Of a stretch of DNA of 64,000 nucleotides, positions 12,912 through 23,252 are shown piece by piece. The position numbers and the translations under genes were made by a program. Position 1 is the first letter of the stretch, and each line of letters opens with the position of its first letter. Origin of the DNA: Magnaporthiopsis rhizophila (taxonomy: Eukaryota; Ascomycota; Sordariomycetes; Magnaporthales; Magnaporthaceae). Under the pieces are notes generated by a model. That model was not told where the DNA came from and did not search any database. It worked only from the letters and a program-made list of their open reading frames with translations. Where the stretch lies: assembly GCA_003049465.1 (NCBI GenBank), contig PYSS01000012.1, positions 186,001 through 250,000 of the forward strand, in the 5' to 3' direction.

Positions 12912-13212
12912 TGACGCCCTCATCACTTAGTACCCTGTTCTGCTCTTTTTCTCCTTTCCGGCTCGCCCCGGATACATCCGGCGGCTTGAGCCCGCATTTT
13001 TGTACAACTATGGGATGGATTTGCTGTGCTGTCTACAAGGGCAGCTTTCTGGATACGAGACTATGCTCTAGGGTGGGGGAAATTCTTGGGTGGTGTCTAC
13101 TTCATTCTTTATTCTTTGCACGGCACGGCATACTTATTGGGCGTTTTCTCCAAACGAGAAATTCAAACGGTGACTTTTGTTTTCCTTGCGTTTCTTCATA
13201 CACCGGCGCTTA

Positions 13213-13243
<31 letters not shown>

Positions 13244-13784
13244 CCGTTTTTTTTTTTTTTTTTTTTTTTTGTTACCAGTTTTCTTTGTCCTCTTCATTTT
13301 ATACACCCAATTTTCTGGTTTCTCTACGACTTTTTTTTCTCTTTTGGTCGTTTCTCACGCTTCCATCCAGGCACTTTTTTTTTCTCTTATCCGTTTTTCA
13401 AAATCTTGTTCGGCCAGACACCGATGTTCCCCGATATAGAACTCGCTGGAGTAAGAGCCCTCTGGTTAAGCCATGGTTCCTCCGCATCTTTCTCTGAATC
13501 AACAAAAGCTTTAAGGTCATAACTATAATGATTCAGTGCCGATGATACGTTGTTGTATACCAGGTGCAGTGTCTGCGAGAGGGTAGTTGCACGCCATCCT
13601 CACGTTATGAACTGGCCTTGAAGGGTTAAGTGATGTCTGGCCGGGAAGTCTTGCGGTTGCCTATGTGACGTAAAACATGGTGATGCCAGACAGGCATGTA
13701 TTTCCTGTGTCTTTGTAACGACCAGAGGCTACACATCATGCACCACAGCACAACTCATGTCTCGAGACCATTACTCCTTATACT
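12912..13784. other. convergent 3' spacer between STE12 and FAF1
   Basis: This holds the 3' ends of STE12 (+) and FAF1 (-). No gene is seen. Its main feature is the poly-T tract at 13215-13270, followed by T-rich DNA to about 13400. Confidence 0.7.
13215..13270. repeat. poly-T tract downstream of STE12
   Basis: Two pure T runs (13215-13243 and 13247-13270) are separated by CCG. The tract begins about 300 bp after the STE12 stop, in or just beyond its likely 3' untranslated region. Confidence 0.9.
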
Positions 13785-14452
13785 CTACCTCCTCTTCTTC
13801 TTCCTCTTCTCAGGCCCAGCCTTCCGGCCCTCAATATCCCGCACATCCCTAGCGCTGATCCTAAGCTCGGCGCCGCGCATCCTGCCCACGCCCGGCATGC
13901 CAACCTTGGGCCCGCCGGCGCGGCGTGCACCACCACCACCACCACCAGCACGCTTCCTGGACGCCGACGCCGATGCCGGCGCCTCGAGCACTACACCGCA
14001 CTCGCGCGCCTCACGCCGCCTCCGGGCCTCCCTGTCGGCGCGGTGCTGCGCGATGCCCCTGCGTATGGCCAGCGGCATCTTGGTCTGCGCAAACACGGAC
14101 TCGCGCGAGCCGAGCGCCTGCATGCGCAGGTCGGCCGTCCTGCGGCGCAGCCGGCCCTCGGCGAAGGCAGCCGAGCTCGCGGCCGACGGCCGCGTCTGCA
14201 CCGCGACCGAGGACAGCAGCGTGGCCGACGACGAGGCGTGGCCCGTCGCGGCCGAGAGGAGGTGCGACTCGGACAGGAGGCGCTGCAGGGCGAGGTCGTT
14301 TGCTAGGAGGTCGGCCGAGTCTTCGGCTTGAGCGGGTTTTTGCTTTTTGCTCTTTTGTTGTGCCGCTGGGTTGGACTCGTCGGTGGTTAAGGAGGGAGGG
14401 CGAGAGGACTGTGGCTTGCGGGTAACTTGGTTAGCGTTGCTGTTTTCCATGA

Positions 14453-14497
<45 letters not shown>

Positions 14498-14947
14498 TTG
14501 GAACGAGTCCCTTGGGAAAAGCGTGTGTACCATGTATGCTTTCAGCTCTTGCTTGGTCATGGCCGGTGCCGCGTCCGAGTCTAGCGGGCTGCAGGAGTAG
14601 TCGACGACCTCGACCTCGTCCAAGCCTGATATACTGTCATCGTCGTCGTCGTCGCCGCCGCTGTTGTCTGCGTCCGACACGCCACCCCATTCGGAATCGG
14701 ACTCGTCTTCGTCCAGATCTGTGTCGCCGTCTTCCGCCTCCTCTAGATCGGATCCCTCATCGTCGTCGTGAGCCGTTACCGGAGCCGCGCGTTTCGGTCG
14801 TCGCGTGGAAGCGGCGGGCTCCAGGGGCGTGAAGCGCTGCTCAAAGAGGCGGCGGAAGATGTCGTTCGCGTCCTCGTTCGCGTCAGCATTGGCAGCGCTG
14901 CTCTTGTCGTGCGAGCGCGATTTGCGTTTGCCTACTACGGACGGCAT
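13785..14947 (-). CDS. FAF1: FAF1-like 40S ribosomal subunit assembly factor
   Basis: Nucleolar protein needed for processing of pre-rRNA to 18S and for 40S assembly in yeast (family knowledge). Two exons: 14531-14947 and 13785-14408, giving 346 aa. Exon 1 encodes MPSVVGKRKSRS, then FRRLFEQRFTPLEP and a long Asp/Glu-rich stretch. Exon 2 carries the family's most recognisable segments: LANDLALQRLLSESHLLSA, the MPLAIRRGI block, and a basic Arg/Lys-rich tail. The intron (14409-14530) has donor GTACAC and acceptor CACAG; an acceptor 6 bp earlier (CGCAAG) is also in phase, so two residues are uncertain. A (CA)n microsatellite lies inside the intron on the transcribed strand. Recognition rests on the C-terminal motifs, since the acidic N-terminus is poorly conserved. 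It is divergent from HIS6. Confidence 0.85.
14454..14490. repeat. TG/CA dinucleotide microsatellite in the FAF1 intron
   Basis: This is an uninterrupted 37-nt TG repeat on the + strand, CA on the FAF1 transcript. It lies wholly within the proposed intron, so length change would not alter the protein. Confidence 0.9.
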
Positions 14948-15206
14948 TTTGTGAGGCTTGTGGGTGAATTGGTAGTTGACGCTTTCTGGTCTCGTCTTTT
15001 TATTTTTCCTGGTCGTCCTCAATACGGCTTGTGACAATAAAAAAAAGAACATTACCCCTGTCAACTCCGCCAACCTTTGTCACTAATGTACGCTTACCCC
15101 GCCCAACGTCATATCCCATTGGTGCTTATAGCGCACTTCTTCCCATCCCGACAACGGAGCACGAGCTTCATGTTGAAAGCGACGACAGCAACAACAAAGA
15201 GCCACA
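14948..15206. promoter_or_regulatory. shared divergent promoter of FAF1 and HIS6
   Basis: Only 259 bp separate the two start codons, so both promoters must lie here or overlap the neighbouring gene. I see no TGACTCA site of the kind used by the general amino-acid control factor Gcn4/CPC1, although HIS6 genes are often under that control. Confidence 0.6.
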
Positions 15207-16145
15207 ATGACGCGCTTCCGACCCTGCATAGACCTCCACGCAGGCCAGGTAAAACAAATCGTCGGCGGCACCTTGGACAGCGCAACGTCCGAGCTGCGCA
15301 CAAACCACGTCTCCCCGCACCCGCCCTCCCACTTCGCGACTCTGTACCGCGACGCGGGCCTGCGCGGCGCTCACGTCGTGCTCCTGGGGCCCGGAAATGA
15401 AGCCGCCGCGCGCGACGCCCTGGCCGCCTGGCCGGGCGGGCTGCAGGTCGGGGGCGGGGTGACGGACGCCAACGCGGCATCCTGGATCGCCGCGGGCGCT
15501 GGCAAGGTCATCGTCACGTCGTTCCTGTTCCCAGATGCCCGGTTCAGCCAGGCTAGGCTAGACGCCGTGCTGGCCGCGCTGGAGGGCAGGAAAGACAGGC
15601 TCGTTATCGACTTGAGCTGCCGCCGCCGCCGCCCGGGGGATGATGATGATAATAAGTGGTTCGTGGCTATGAACAAGTGGCAGACCATCACGGACATGGA
15701 GGTCAACCGGGGTGAGTTGCAGCAATCTTTTTATCCTACCCTGCCCCTCCTTACCTACCTACCCTACCCAGCTAAGTGCGGGCACTGTCTTCTCCCTATA
15801 GAGTCTATCCGCATGCTAGAGCCCTTCTGCTCCGAGTTCCTCATCCACGCCGCCGACAACGAGGGCCTGCAGCGCGGCATCGACGAGGAGCTCGTGCGGC
15901 GGCTGGCCGAGTGGTGCTCCACCCCCGTCACCTACGCCGGCGGCGGCCGTAACCTCCAAGACCTTGACGCTGTCGACAGGCTCAGCTCCGGCAAGGTCGA
16001 CCTTACCATCGGCAGTGCCCTCGACTGCTTCGGCGGCAACGGGGTGACGCTGCAAGAATGCATAGACTGGAATAGGCGAAAGGACGAGGAAGAGGGAGCA
16101 GCAGCAGCAGGAGCAATAGACAGAGACAGGAAAGATATAATATGA
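15207..16145 (+). CDS. HIS6: ProFAR isomerase, HIS6 (histidine biosynthesis)
   Basis: 1-(5-phosphoribosyl)-5-[(5-phosphoribosylamino)methylideneamino]imidazole-4-carboxamide isomerase: opens the ribose ring of ProFAR to give PRFAR in histidine synthesis. Cytosolic TIM barrel. Two exons, 15207-15711 and 15802-16145, give 282 aa. The start MTRFRPCIDLHAGQVKQI carries the conserved aspartate (D9) of the first barrel strand. LQVGGGVTDANA and VTYAGGGRNLQDLD are the glycine-rich phosphate-binding loops, and KWQTITDMEVN is typical of the fungal enzyme. The intron is 90 bp with no stop, so an unspliced message would encode a protein with 30 extra residues. A short Arg/Asp-rich stretch (CRRRRPGDDDDNKW) sits before the KWQT block. 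It faces BUD4 tail to tail. Confidence 0.93.
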   Translation: MTRFRPCIDLHAGQVKQIVGGTLDSATSELRTNHVSPHPPSHFATLYRDAGLRGAHVVLLGPGNEAAARDALAAWPGGLQVGGGVTDANAASWIAAGAGKVIVTSFLFPDARFSQARLDAVLAALEGRKDRLVIDLSCRRRRPGDDDDNKWFVAMNKWQTITDMEVNRGELQQSFYPTLPLLTYLPYPAKCGHCLLPIESIRMLEPFCSEFLIHAADNEGLQRGIDEELVRRLAEWCSTPVTYAGGGRNLQDLDAVDRLSSGKVDLTIGSALDCFGGNGVTLQECIDWNRRKDEEEGAAAAGAIDRDRKDII

Positions 16146-16981
16146 ATCGAGGACTTCTTTATTCTTTTTTCACCACGTATCTCAGGCGCGTTGCGTTAAT
16201 ACAGTCGATCAAGTTTTTGGTTTCATACAAGCAAAATAAACAAATGTCGGGCCCCTTTCCATGGGGCTAGGCTGGGTGTCGGATGGAACGAGACGGCATG
16301 TGACAAACTCAGGGGCTGAGCTGCTCGGTGCATCCATCTCGATCCATCCAACCCCAAAACCCCGATTTGCACCACCCACACAGTGACCCATCCTCTTCCC
16401 AAAAAAACAGATCCCCTGGGTGCCGCTACCACTAGACTCCATCCGATAAACAATGACGAGAAGAACTAGGGGACAAAAAAGGGGAAAATAATTAAGTGCA
16501 GGCGATAATGTGCAAGATAAACAAACGGAAAGACTCGGAGATATGATCTCGAATGGAATGTACCAGACAGATGCTCTCAGAGAAGGAACAGCTCCGAGGA
16601 CCGACGGTCTATAGCCAAACGCGTCCATATCCAGACAGGACAAGGAAGGGAACAAAAAGTGACGACCTGGTTATTGACATAGGGATAGAATATTGAGAGA
16701 GAGGAAAGGAAAACACAAAGAATGGCAGGAAAAGAAACGCAAGAGTATGCATGGCCGATGGTAGGGAGGGGGACACAGAAAGCGACCCGTTCGACCAGGC
16801 CAGGTCAGAAGAGAAATCTATGCCGTGCTCGACATTGCTGACATCATGCGTTTATCATTAGGATGAAAGTAGTTGCTGGACCGTCGTTCGCATCGACATT
16901 CAGGCAAGGAGAATGGAGAAAGCGAGATGATGCAGCGAGGCGTGTCTCAAGGCACATGATGTGTGCGAGAGATCTTGTCTC
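16146..16981. other. convergent 3' spacer between HIS6 and BUD4
   Basis: No gene is seen in these 836 bp. Open frames on the minus strand (to 148 codons) have no recognisable features. AATAAA at 16235-16240, about 90 bp past the HIS6 stop, could be its polyadenylation signal. Confidence 0.6.
16235..16240 (+). terminator. possible polyadenylation signal of HIS6
   Basis: AATAAA hexamer about 90 bp downstream of the HIS6 stop codon, in an A/T-rich patch. Fungal poly(A) signals are loose, so this is a weak assignment. Confidence 0.3.
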
Positions 16982-19900
16982 TCACGCATACATGCTCTTG
17001 GTGCGCGAGTGCACGCGCCGGCTCTCGGTCCGGCGGCGCACCGTCTCCTCCCGCTTAAGGACGAGATCGCACCACTTGCCCCTGGCCCGCGCGCTGGTGG
17101 TGCTGGCGTCGTCGTCCGTGTTGAGGCTGTCGCGGCCAATCACCTCGGAGAGCACCTTCATCCAGCCCTCCTTGTCTTGGGGCGTGTCGGCGTAGAAGTC
17201 GATGAGCTCGCCGTTGTTGAAACGGATCCGGAAGCCCTCCTCGACAAACATGTAGCCTTCTTCGTCCTCGGCGAAGGCAGACCGACGCCGCTTGCCGCCG
17301 CGGCCTGTCGTCTCCTTTTCCGTGAGAGCTCGCCGGTCGTCGATCAGACGCTTGGCATTAGCCAGGTTGATGGTTGCGCGCGGCTGCCGTGTAGCCTCGT
17401 GGTAGGCCGTCAACTTGGTGCCGACCAGCTTGAAGTAGCGACGGCGCCAGTACTGTGCAGAGAACAAGTCGAGGTTGTCAGTCGTCCAGTGCCTATACCG
17501 CAATTCCGCAAACTTTTTAGTCCGAGACTGTGTAAACTTACCGGGCAATCGCCACCCTGTTGGCTCAGGGGACCCTCCCAGTTCCTGGCCAGGCGCTCTT
17601 CGGCCGCCCTCATCTCGCGGATGCACGAGTTCATGCTCTTGGGCATGTCATCGTCCGAGGCGCCCTTGGGACGCGGCACAAAGAGGAGCTGGAGCTCCAG
17701 CTTGCCGATCTTGTAAGGAGCACGACGGACGATCTGTGAAGTGTTGCCGCGCTTGCTCTTGACGCTCGAGGCAAAGCCGGCCTCCTCGGTGGCCCACTCG
17801 TTGAAGGCTGCAACATCCACCAGATAGGGGCGCCCGTAGCAGCGCGACTCGTGCTCCTTCAGGCAGACGTACGAGCGAGCAAAGCTGCCGTCCTCAGCGG
17901 CCAGCGGAGACAGCAGGTCCCAAGGTGTCGGCTGCCTGTTGCGAAGCCTAGCCTGTGCCTCCTGCTGTTCCCGTGCCATGCGCTCTTCCTCCTCCCTCAT
18001 GCGCATCTCCATCTCCTTGCGTTTCTTGGGCGAGGCAAACACCCGGCTGAACGTCGACGTCTTTGGTCGACTGAGCTTGGTGGGCGACTGGACCGCCTGC
18101 TGCGGCGCCGGCTTCTCAAGCTTCACGTTGAGGGTCAGCTGGAACTCGAGGTCGTTGGGAACGACAAGCTCGAACTCTTGGCCGATGGGTGCGTTTCTGG
18201 CAAGTTCCAGCCACGCCGTTGTAACACAGTGCACGCCGTTATCGAGCGTGAGGCTGAACCAAGTACGTTCGTCTGTGCGCGAGAAAGGGAAGAGACGGGT
18301 TAGTGGAATGATGAGACGGGGAGGATCCTGTGGGAGGTGAAAGTCCAACTTACTCTTGGGAAGGGGTAGATCCAGATCCTTGACGCCCATAACCTTGACG
18401 AACAGCCTGCCCCTCTCGCCACTGTCATCGGCTGTCGCATCAACGGCGAGCTCCTCCTCGACCTGGGAGCATGGGCCCGCCACATTGCTCTCCTGGCCAG
18501 GCAGCGGGGGCGCAGGCCCAGTCATGGCGGTTCGCTTCCGAACGCTCTTCTTCCTAACCTGACCGTTCCATGGCTCCACCGTCCAAGACTGGGGTCGGTC
18601 CTGCTTGATGGGCGAGTTGCCAGCTGAGCGGGCAAAGCGGTACTCGTCACGATCTTTGTCCGTGGCGGTGACAAGTTTCGTGTTCTGACGCATCAGATAG
18701 CCGCGCTGTTTGCGTGATGTGATGTTAGTGTCCAGTACATCCATGTCAGGCGCCGTCGCGTGGCGCACTTGGTCCTTTGACGCTTGTCTGGGCCGAGGGG
18801 CACTGGGCGCTGGCGGCAGTGCTCCCGAGTCAACAGGGCGATAGTGTGAGTAAGCAACCTTTTGTGTCTCGATGACCCTGTCGAAGTCCTGGTCCAGGCT
18901 CAGTCCGAGATCGAGGTCTAGAGTGAGACTCCGTTTCTTAAAGCTGGGATGACGCTCAAGGAAGGCATCGCTCTCAGATATGGCTAGGTCGGCTGCCGCG
19001 TCGCGCGAGGGGGCGTTCGTGTGCAGGGCCGGGATTGCCGGCACGTCTGGAATCTCGCGGCTGACCTGCCGCCTCGCGTCCCGCATGGCCGCCAAGTCCG
19101 ACGGCGTGTTGGACGGACGAGTCTTGAGTTTGGAGTTAGAGGCTTTGATGGTGGCGACGTGCTCGGGGATGTCGGGCGTGGCTCGAGGTGACTCCTCCTC
19201 GGCGTCTGAAACCGGGTGATGAATGACCGAGTCGGGGGTTGAGGGCTCCGAGAAGTCATCATCGTCGCCCCATCCGGAGCCATCGTACTCGGGCTTGGAG
19301 AGCATCTTCTCCGGCGTTGCTGTACGCTTGCCGCTGGACTTGGACTCGTTCAGCATCGGGCCGTCAAGGTCGATCGGCTTCGGAAGCAAGTACTCCTGCA
19401 GTCCGCGCGAGAAGTCGATACTCCTAGCACGTTCTCTTGCTTCCGGCAGCAGCACAGCTTGAGCCTTGCGCACCTCGGCGATGGACTCCTTAGGACTGGC
19501 CTCCTCGAGGACAGGTTCCTCAGCAGGAGTAGTGGCACGAGGCGTGGTCGACACATCCTCCTCGGGCGCGCTGGCTTTGGCGGTCGGCTCGGCCGGGGGC
19601 TCATCCGAGTACCGGCTGCGGGATGAGTCGTCCTCCACGTCCAGAGGGCCGTCCTCATCATCGAAATGATCTTCGGTCACGTTGAGAGGCTTAGGGTCGG
19701 CACCTCCATGTGCGTAGAGCTCAGGGATGTCATACGGATCATCGTCGTCGAAGTCCTCATCGTCCTCCTCATCTTCATCCTCATCCTCGTCGTCCTCGTC
19801 ATGCTCGTGGCGGTGGATGATGACGCTAGACTCCTCCTCCTCGCTTTCGAGATCAAGCATGGAATCCTCAGTGCTGGGAATCGGCACATCTGGATCCATT

Positions 19901-21485
19901 GGAATCGGACGCGCAGGGCTGGAGCTCAGAGGCGGCGACGAGAAGCGGTAGTCAGACTCGCGCTCCTGGGACTGGTTGCCGTTGACCCGGCGCAGGATAG
20001 ACTCGCGCGAGATGCGAGGCGGAAGCTGGTACTCCTCCAGGCCCGAGATGTCGCCAACGATGTCGTCTTCCTCCTCGTGGAAACTGGTGTTGTGCATCTC
20101 CCGCTCCGGCGTGGGGCTCCCGATCCTATCGCGAGCACCCGCCCGACGCATGCGGCGCTCCCTCTGCTGCTCGGCGGCCGTCTTGCCACCGTCTGAGAGC
20201 ATCATAAGCTTCAGGCGTTCCTCGAGCGGCATCCTGCCGTTGCCAATGTTCTGCACATCCGACTTTGACCCTGAAGCCGAGGGCGGCGAGGGCAGGCTGC
20301 GCTGCGAATCCTGCATGCTTCCCGCGGTGCCTGGTCGGCCATTGGATGCCGAAGAGCCCGGCCGTGCCGGCTGAGCCATGCCAGGCAGAGGAGGCAGCGG
20401 CCGGTGGTCGCCGTTCAGAGAGTTGGACGAGTTGGTGCGCCCATTCTGCGGCCGTCCGCTCGAGGGCGCGCTTGGGATCGTCTCAGGCATGGGGCTGCCC
20501 TCGAACGGATCCTCAAACTGCTGGCCCGAGCGACTGGCGGCAGGGCTGTCCTGCCTCCAATCATCGGGCCCCACAACGGGGGTCTTGTCCGTGTCCTCCA
20601 GAGAGGCATCGAAGCTGTCGTCAGGGCCCATGGGCTCATGGACACCGTAATGGTCGTCGTACTCATCGTCGTCCTCTCCAGACTCGTAGCTGCCCTCGCG
20701 CGAGTTTGATCCGATGGACGACATGTCGGGCGTGGCCATCTCATACTCGTTGACCTGAGGCGGGGCGGCGTCGAAGGTGACGCTCTTGGCGTGGCGATGG
20801 CAGTATCTGCCGTTGGGCAGGTCCCTATCGAGGGACATGTCCGCCGACGAGTCATAGCTGCTCTTAAACCGGCTCGTCGAGAGCGACGACTTGATGGGAG
20901 AGGCTTGGTCCTTGCTCGGGGTGCGCGGCGGATCAAGAACAGGCGTGGCGGGGCCGGCCTTGGTTGGGCTGTAGAGCGGGATGGCTGATTTGCTACCGGC
21001 TCGCTGGTGGGCGGTGCGGAGGCCAGCGGCGCCGGTTCCACCGTAGGCATTGCCTTGGACCTTAGACAGAGGCCTCTCGACTTGAGGGACGCGGGTGGGG
21101 TCGTATTCCTGCTTCTGCTCCAGAGCCAGGATGTTGCTGTTCTTGACCCGCGAGGCCTTCTGCAGTCGCTCGATGGAGGAGCGGCGCGTGGGCGAGGGCG
21201 AGCCGTTCCGGCCGCCGTAGAGGCTGTTCTCCGAGTTCAGGTTCTTGTTCTTCCAGAACAGGCGCGGAGAGGTGGTGGCGGCGGCCTCCACCGGCGATGA
21301 CTGGAATGGGGATGAGTCGGTGCTCATCGTTATTTTCTGCGTCCTCGTCAGCGGGCGGGCCACAGTGTGGCGCTCGTCAGGAATGAGAGAGGTCTCACCT
21401 TTGTCGGCTGGTTCCAGCTGGGCGAGTTGCGGCGCTTCTCGGTCGGCGATATCTCCGTCAGAGCCCTGGGAAGCGGACTCGCCAT
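16982..21485 (-). CDS. BUD4: BUD4/anillin-like septation protein with C-terminal PH domain
   Basis: Cell-cortex scaffold that recruits Rho GTPase modules and organises the contractile ring at septation sites in filamentous fungi (family knowledge). Proposed exons: 21399-21485, 18354-21336, 17542-18272 and 16982-17452, giving 1423 aa. The short first exon (MASPLPRALTEISPTEKRRN) is inferred; without it translation would start at MSTDSSPFQSSP (ATG at 21327). The long N-terminal part is disordered, Ser/Pro-rich, with an Asp/Glu run encoded near 19740-19810. The anillin-homology region (VKVMGVKDLDLPLP, then LTLDNGVHCVTTAWLELA) spans intron 2. The PH domain (about residue 1255 on) is split by intron 3, which rejoins SQQGGDCP to YWRRRYFKLVG. 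The tail is basic (TKSMYA end). The PH domain and SQQGGDCP motif make the family assignment strong. Confidence 0.88.
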
Positions 21486-23252
21486 CCCAGACGGCGGGGG
21501 CGCGGCGCTGTTTCTCGAGACACGCAGCGGCTGCGTCTGGCGGCGAGGGCGGGCAGTCAGTCAGACCACGCGCTTGTCGGTGCGAGCAAAAGGGCGCTGC
21601 AAGGAGAAACTCACTGGTTCCGAGGCCATCCTACTGTGTCGGGAATCCAATGCTTCGTTGGTGGGGATGGATCGTGAATGACTTGACTACGACATAACCG
21701 ACGGGGCGAGTATGCAGAAGAATGGAGGCTGCGTGCGCGATCGCGGCTGCTAAGACCAGGCAGTTTAGAAGAGGAGCGGTGTCTGTTGCTGCTGCTGCTG
21801 CTGCTTGGGCGAGGTCGCCGGAGCACAAGAAAAAAAAAAAAAAACACCACAACGGGCCGGCAGAGCAATAACAAGAAAGAACCAGCCCGATATCAAAGGA
21901 AGAATGATAGAAGCCTTTTGTTGTTGCAAATGGGCAAGAAGAGGGGGACGGCACAGGACGCATGTCACTATTGTATGCGGCATCTCGCTGCCCGTGCCCC
22001 GTTGTTGTGTTTTGGCCGTCGTTGCCGGTGCGACGCGCACGGGCCTGCTGCCCATAATAGGTGCATGATTGGGTCAGAGCCCCACTATCGGGAACGGGAG
22101 CGTGAGTAGCTCCTGCCCTGTCGCGCAAACCAGAAAAAAAGCAACTAATACATCAAAGGAAAAGTGACCTCGACCAGAAAAAACTTATTCCTTCCTACCT
22201 CTAGTTTGTTCAATCAGAAGGAAACTGAAAAGAAAAAATTGAAAAAAAAAAATAGAAATAGGAAAGGAAATAAGAGGAAAGGGTAAGTAGACGTCATCGG
22301 CTTCCTTTTTGCTTATCGAACCGGGTAATCCGCTCCCCTAAAAGGAGGTTATTTATTGCTGTGAATGCATCTGAAAGAAAGGTTTGGACTAAGGTAGTCC
22401 CCCACTTCCGGGCCTGCATGCCTGCTTGCCGGTCCCTCCTCGTGTGTACGCTCCGAGATGCAGCGAAGCGCCGCCACTGGCTACCGTGCCAGCCCAGCAT
22501 TAGGATTTGGGAGGCGCCCTAGGAAAGTCTTTGCAACCGCCACCTGATGGCGAAACCGGCCTGTGTGAACCGTCCGTGTCACACGTGTGCATGTTGTCTA
22601 GACGCTCGCGCTACTCAAAAGCCCTGATTTACTCGGAATCCTTCGTGGAACGGCCACCAGCGAGGACACAGATGCCCCGCCCCGTCCCGTCAACCACACC
22701 CCCATCAAAACAAATCAAAATCGACGTGGGTCCGTCCGTGACTTTGGGTCAATTTATGTACCCACCCGCAAACGAACGACAAAGCCCGTCAAACTGCTAT
22801 AAACAATGCAATGCACACACAACAACGCTCGAGGCCTCAGAGCTGTTCATTCCGTCACCTTTAAAAAAGTGCCGTGCCGCTCGCTGCTTTAAAGCAAAGG
22901 TCTTTTGCAGTAGATTTATGATGTAGTTCCTTATAAATGACATTGTATGAACTTTTGCGCCCTCCCTGTGAAAGCCAAATCCATGATTGGTTGTTCAGCG
23001 CCAGAGAAATTAAACCCTCCCCCTTGTCCATCTTCCATCCATCCATTTCTAACGTGTGAAAGCCAAAGAAAAAATACATAGGGGATAAATAAAAACACTA
23101 CGGTATAAGGGAAATATGAGCCACGCCATTGGGGTATTAATGTCTATCGAGCCGATGCGGTAAAAGTGCCCAGCCTTTTCCGTAAACCCGTTTGGTTTTA
23201 TCGGACCGTCAGGCCAGTTCAGTTCGCCTCTGCAGCTCCTTGCATTCTTTCG
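21486..23252. other. spacer between BUD4 5' end and ATPase 3' end
   Basis: About 1.77 kb with no recognised gene. It contains the BUD4 promoter and leader (with an A tract at 21831-21843 and CTG/TGC repeats near 21787-21806) and the H+-ATPase 3' region. The perfect 12-bp palindrome TGCTTTAAAGCA lies near 22887. Confidence 0.6.

Noticed and set aside
13026..13522. Open frames after STE12 rich in Phe
   Set aside because: They arise from the poly-T tract and have no protein-like composition.
12251..13522. 423-codon frame as a separate gene
   Set aside because: Its start is the STE12 exon 3 zinc finger; the remainder is intron 3, exon 4 out of frame and 3' DNA. Kept only as an intron-retention remark.
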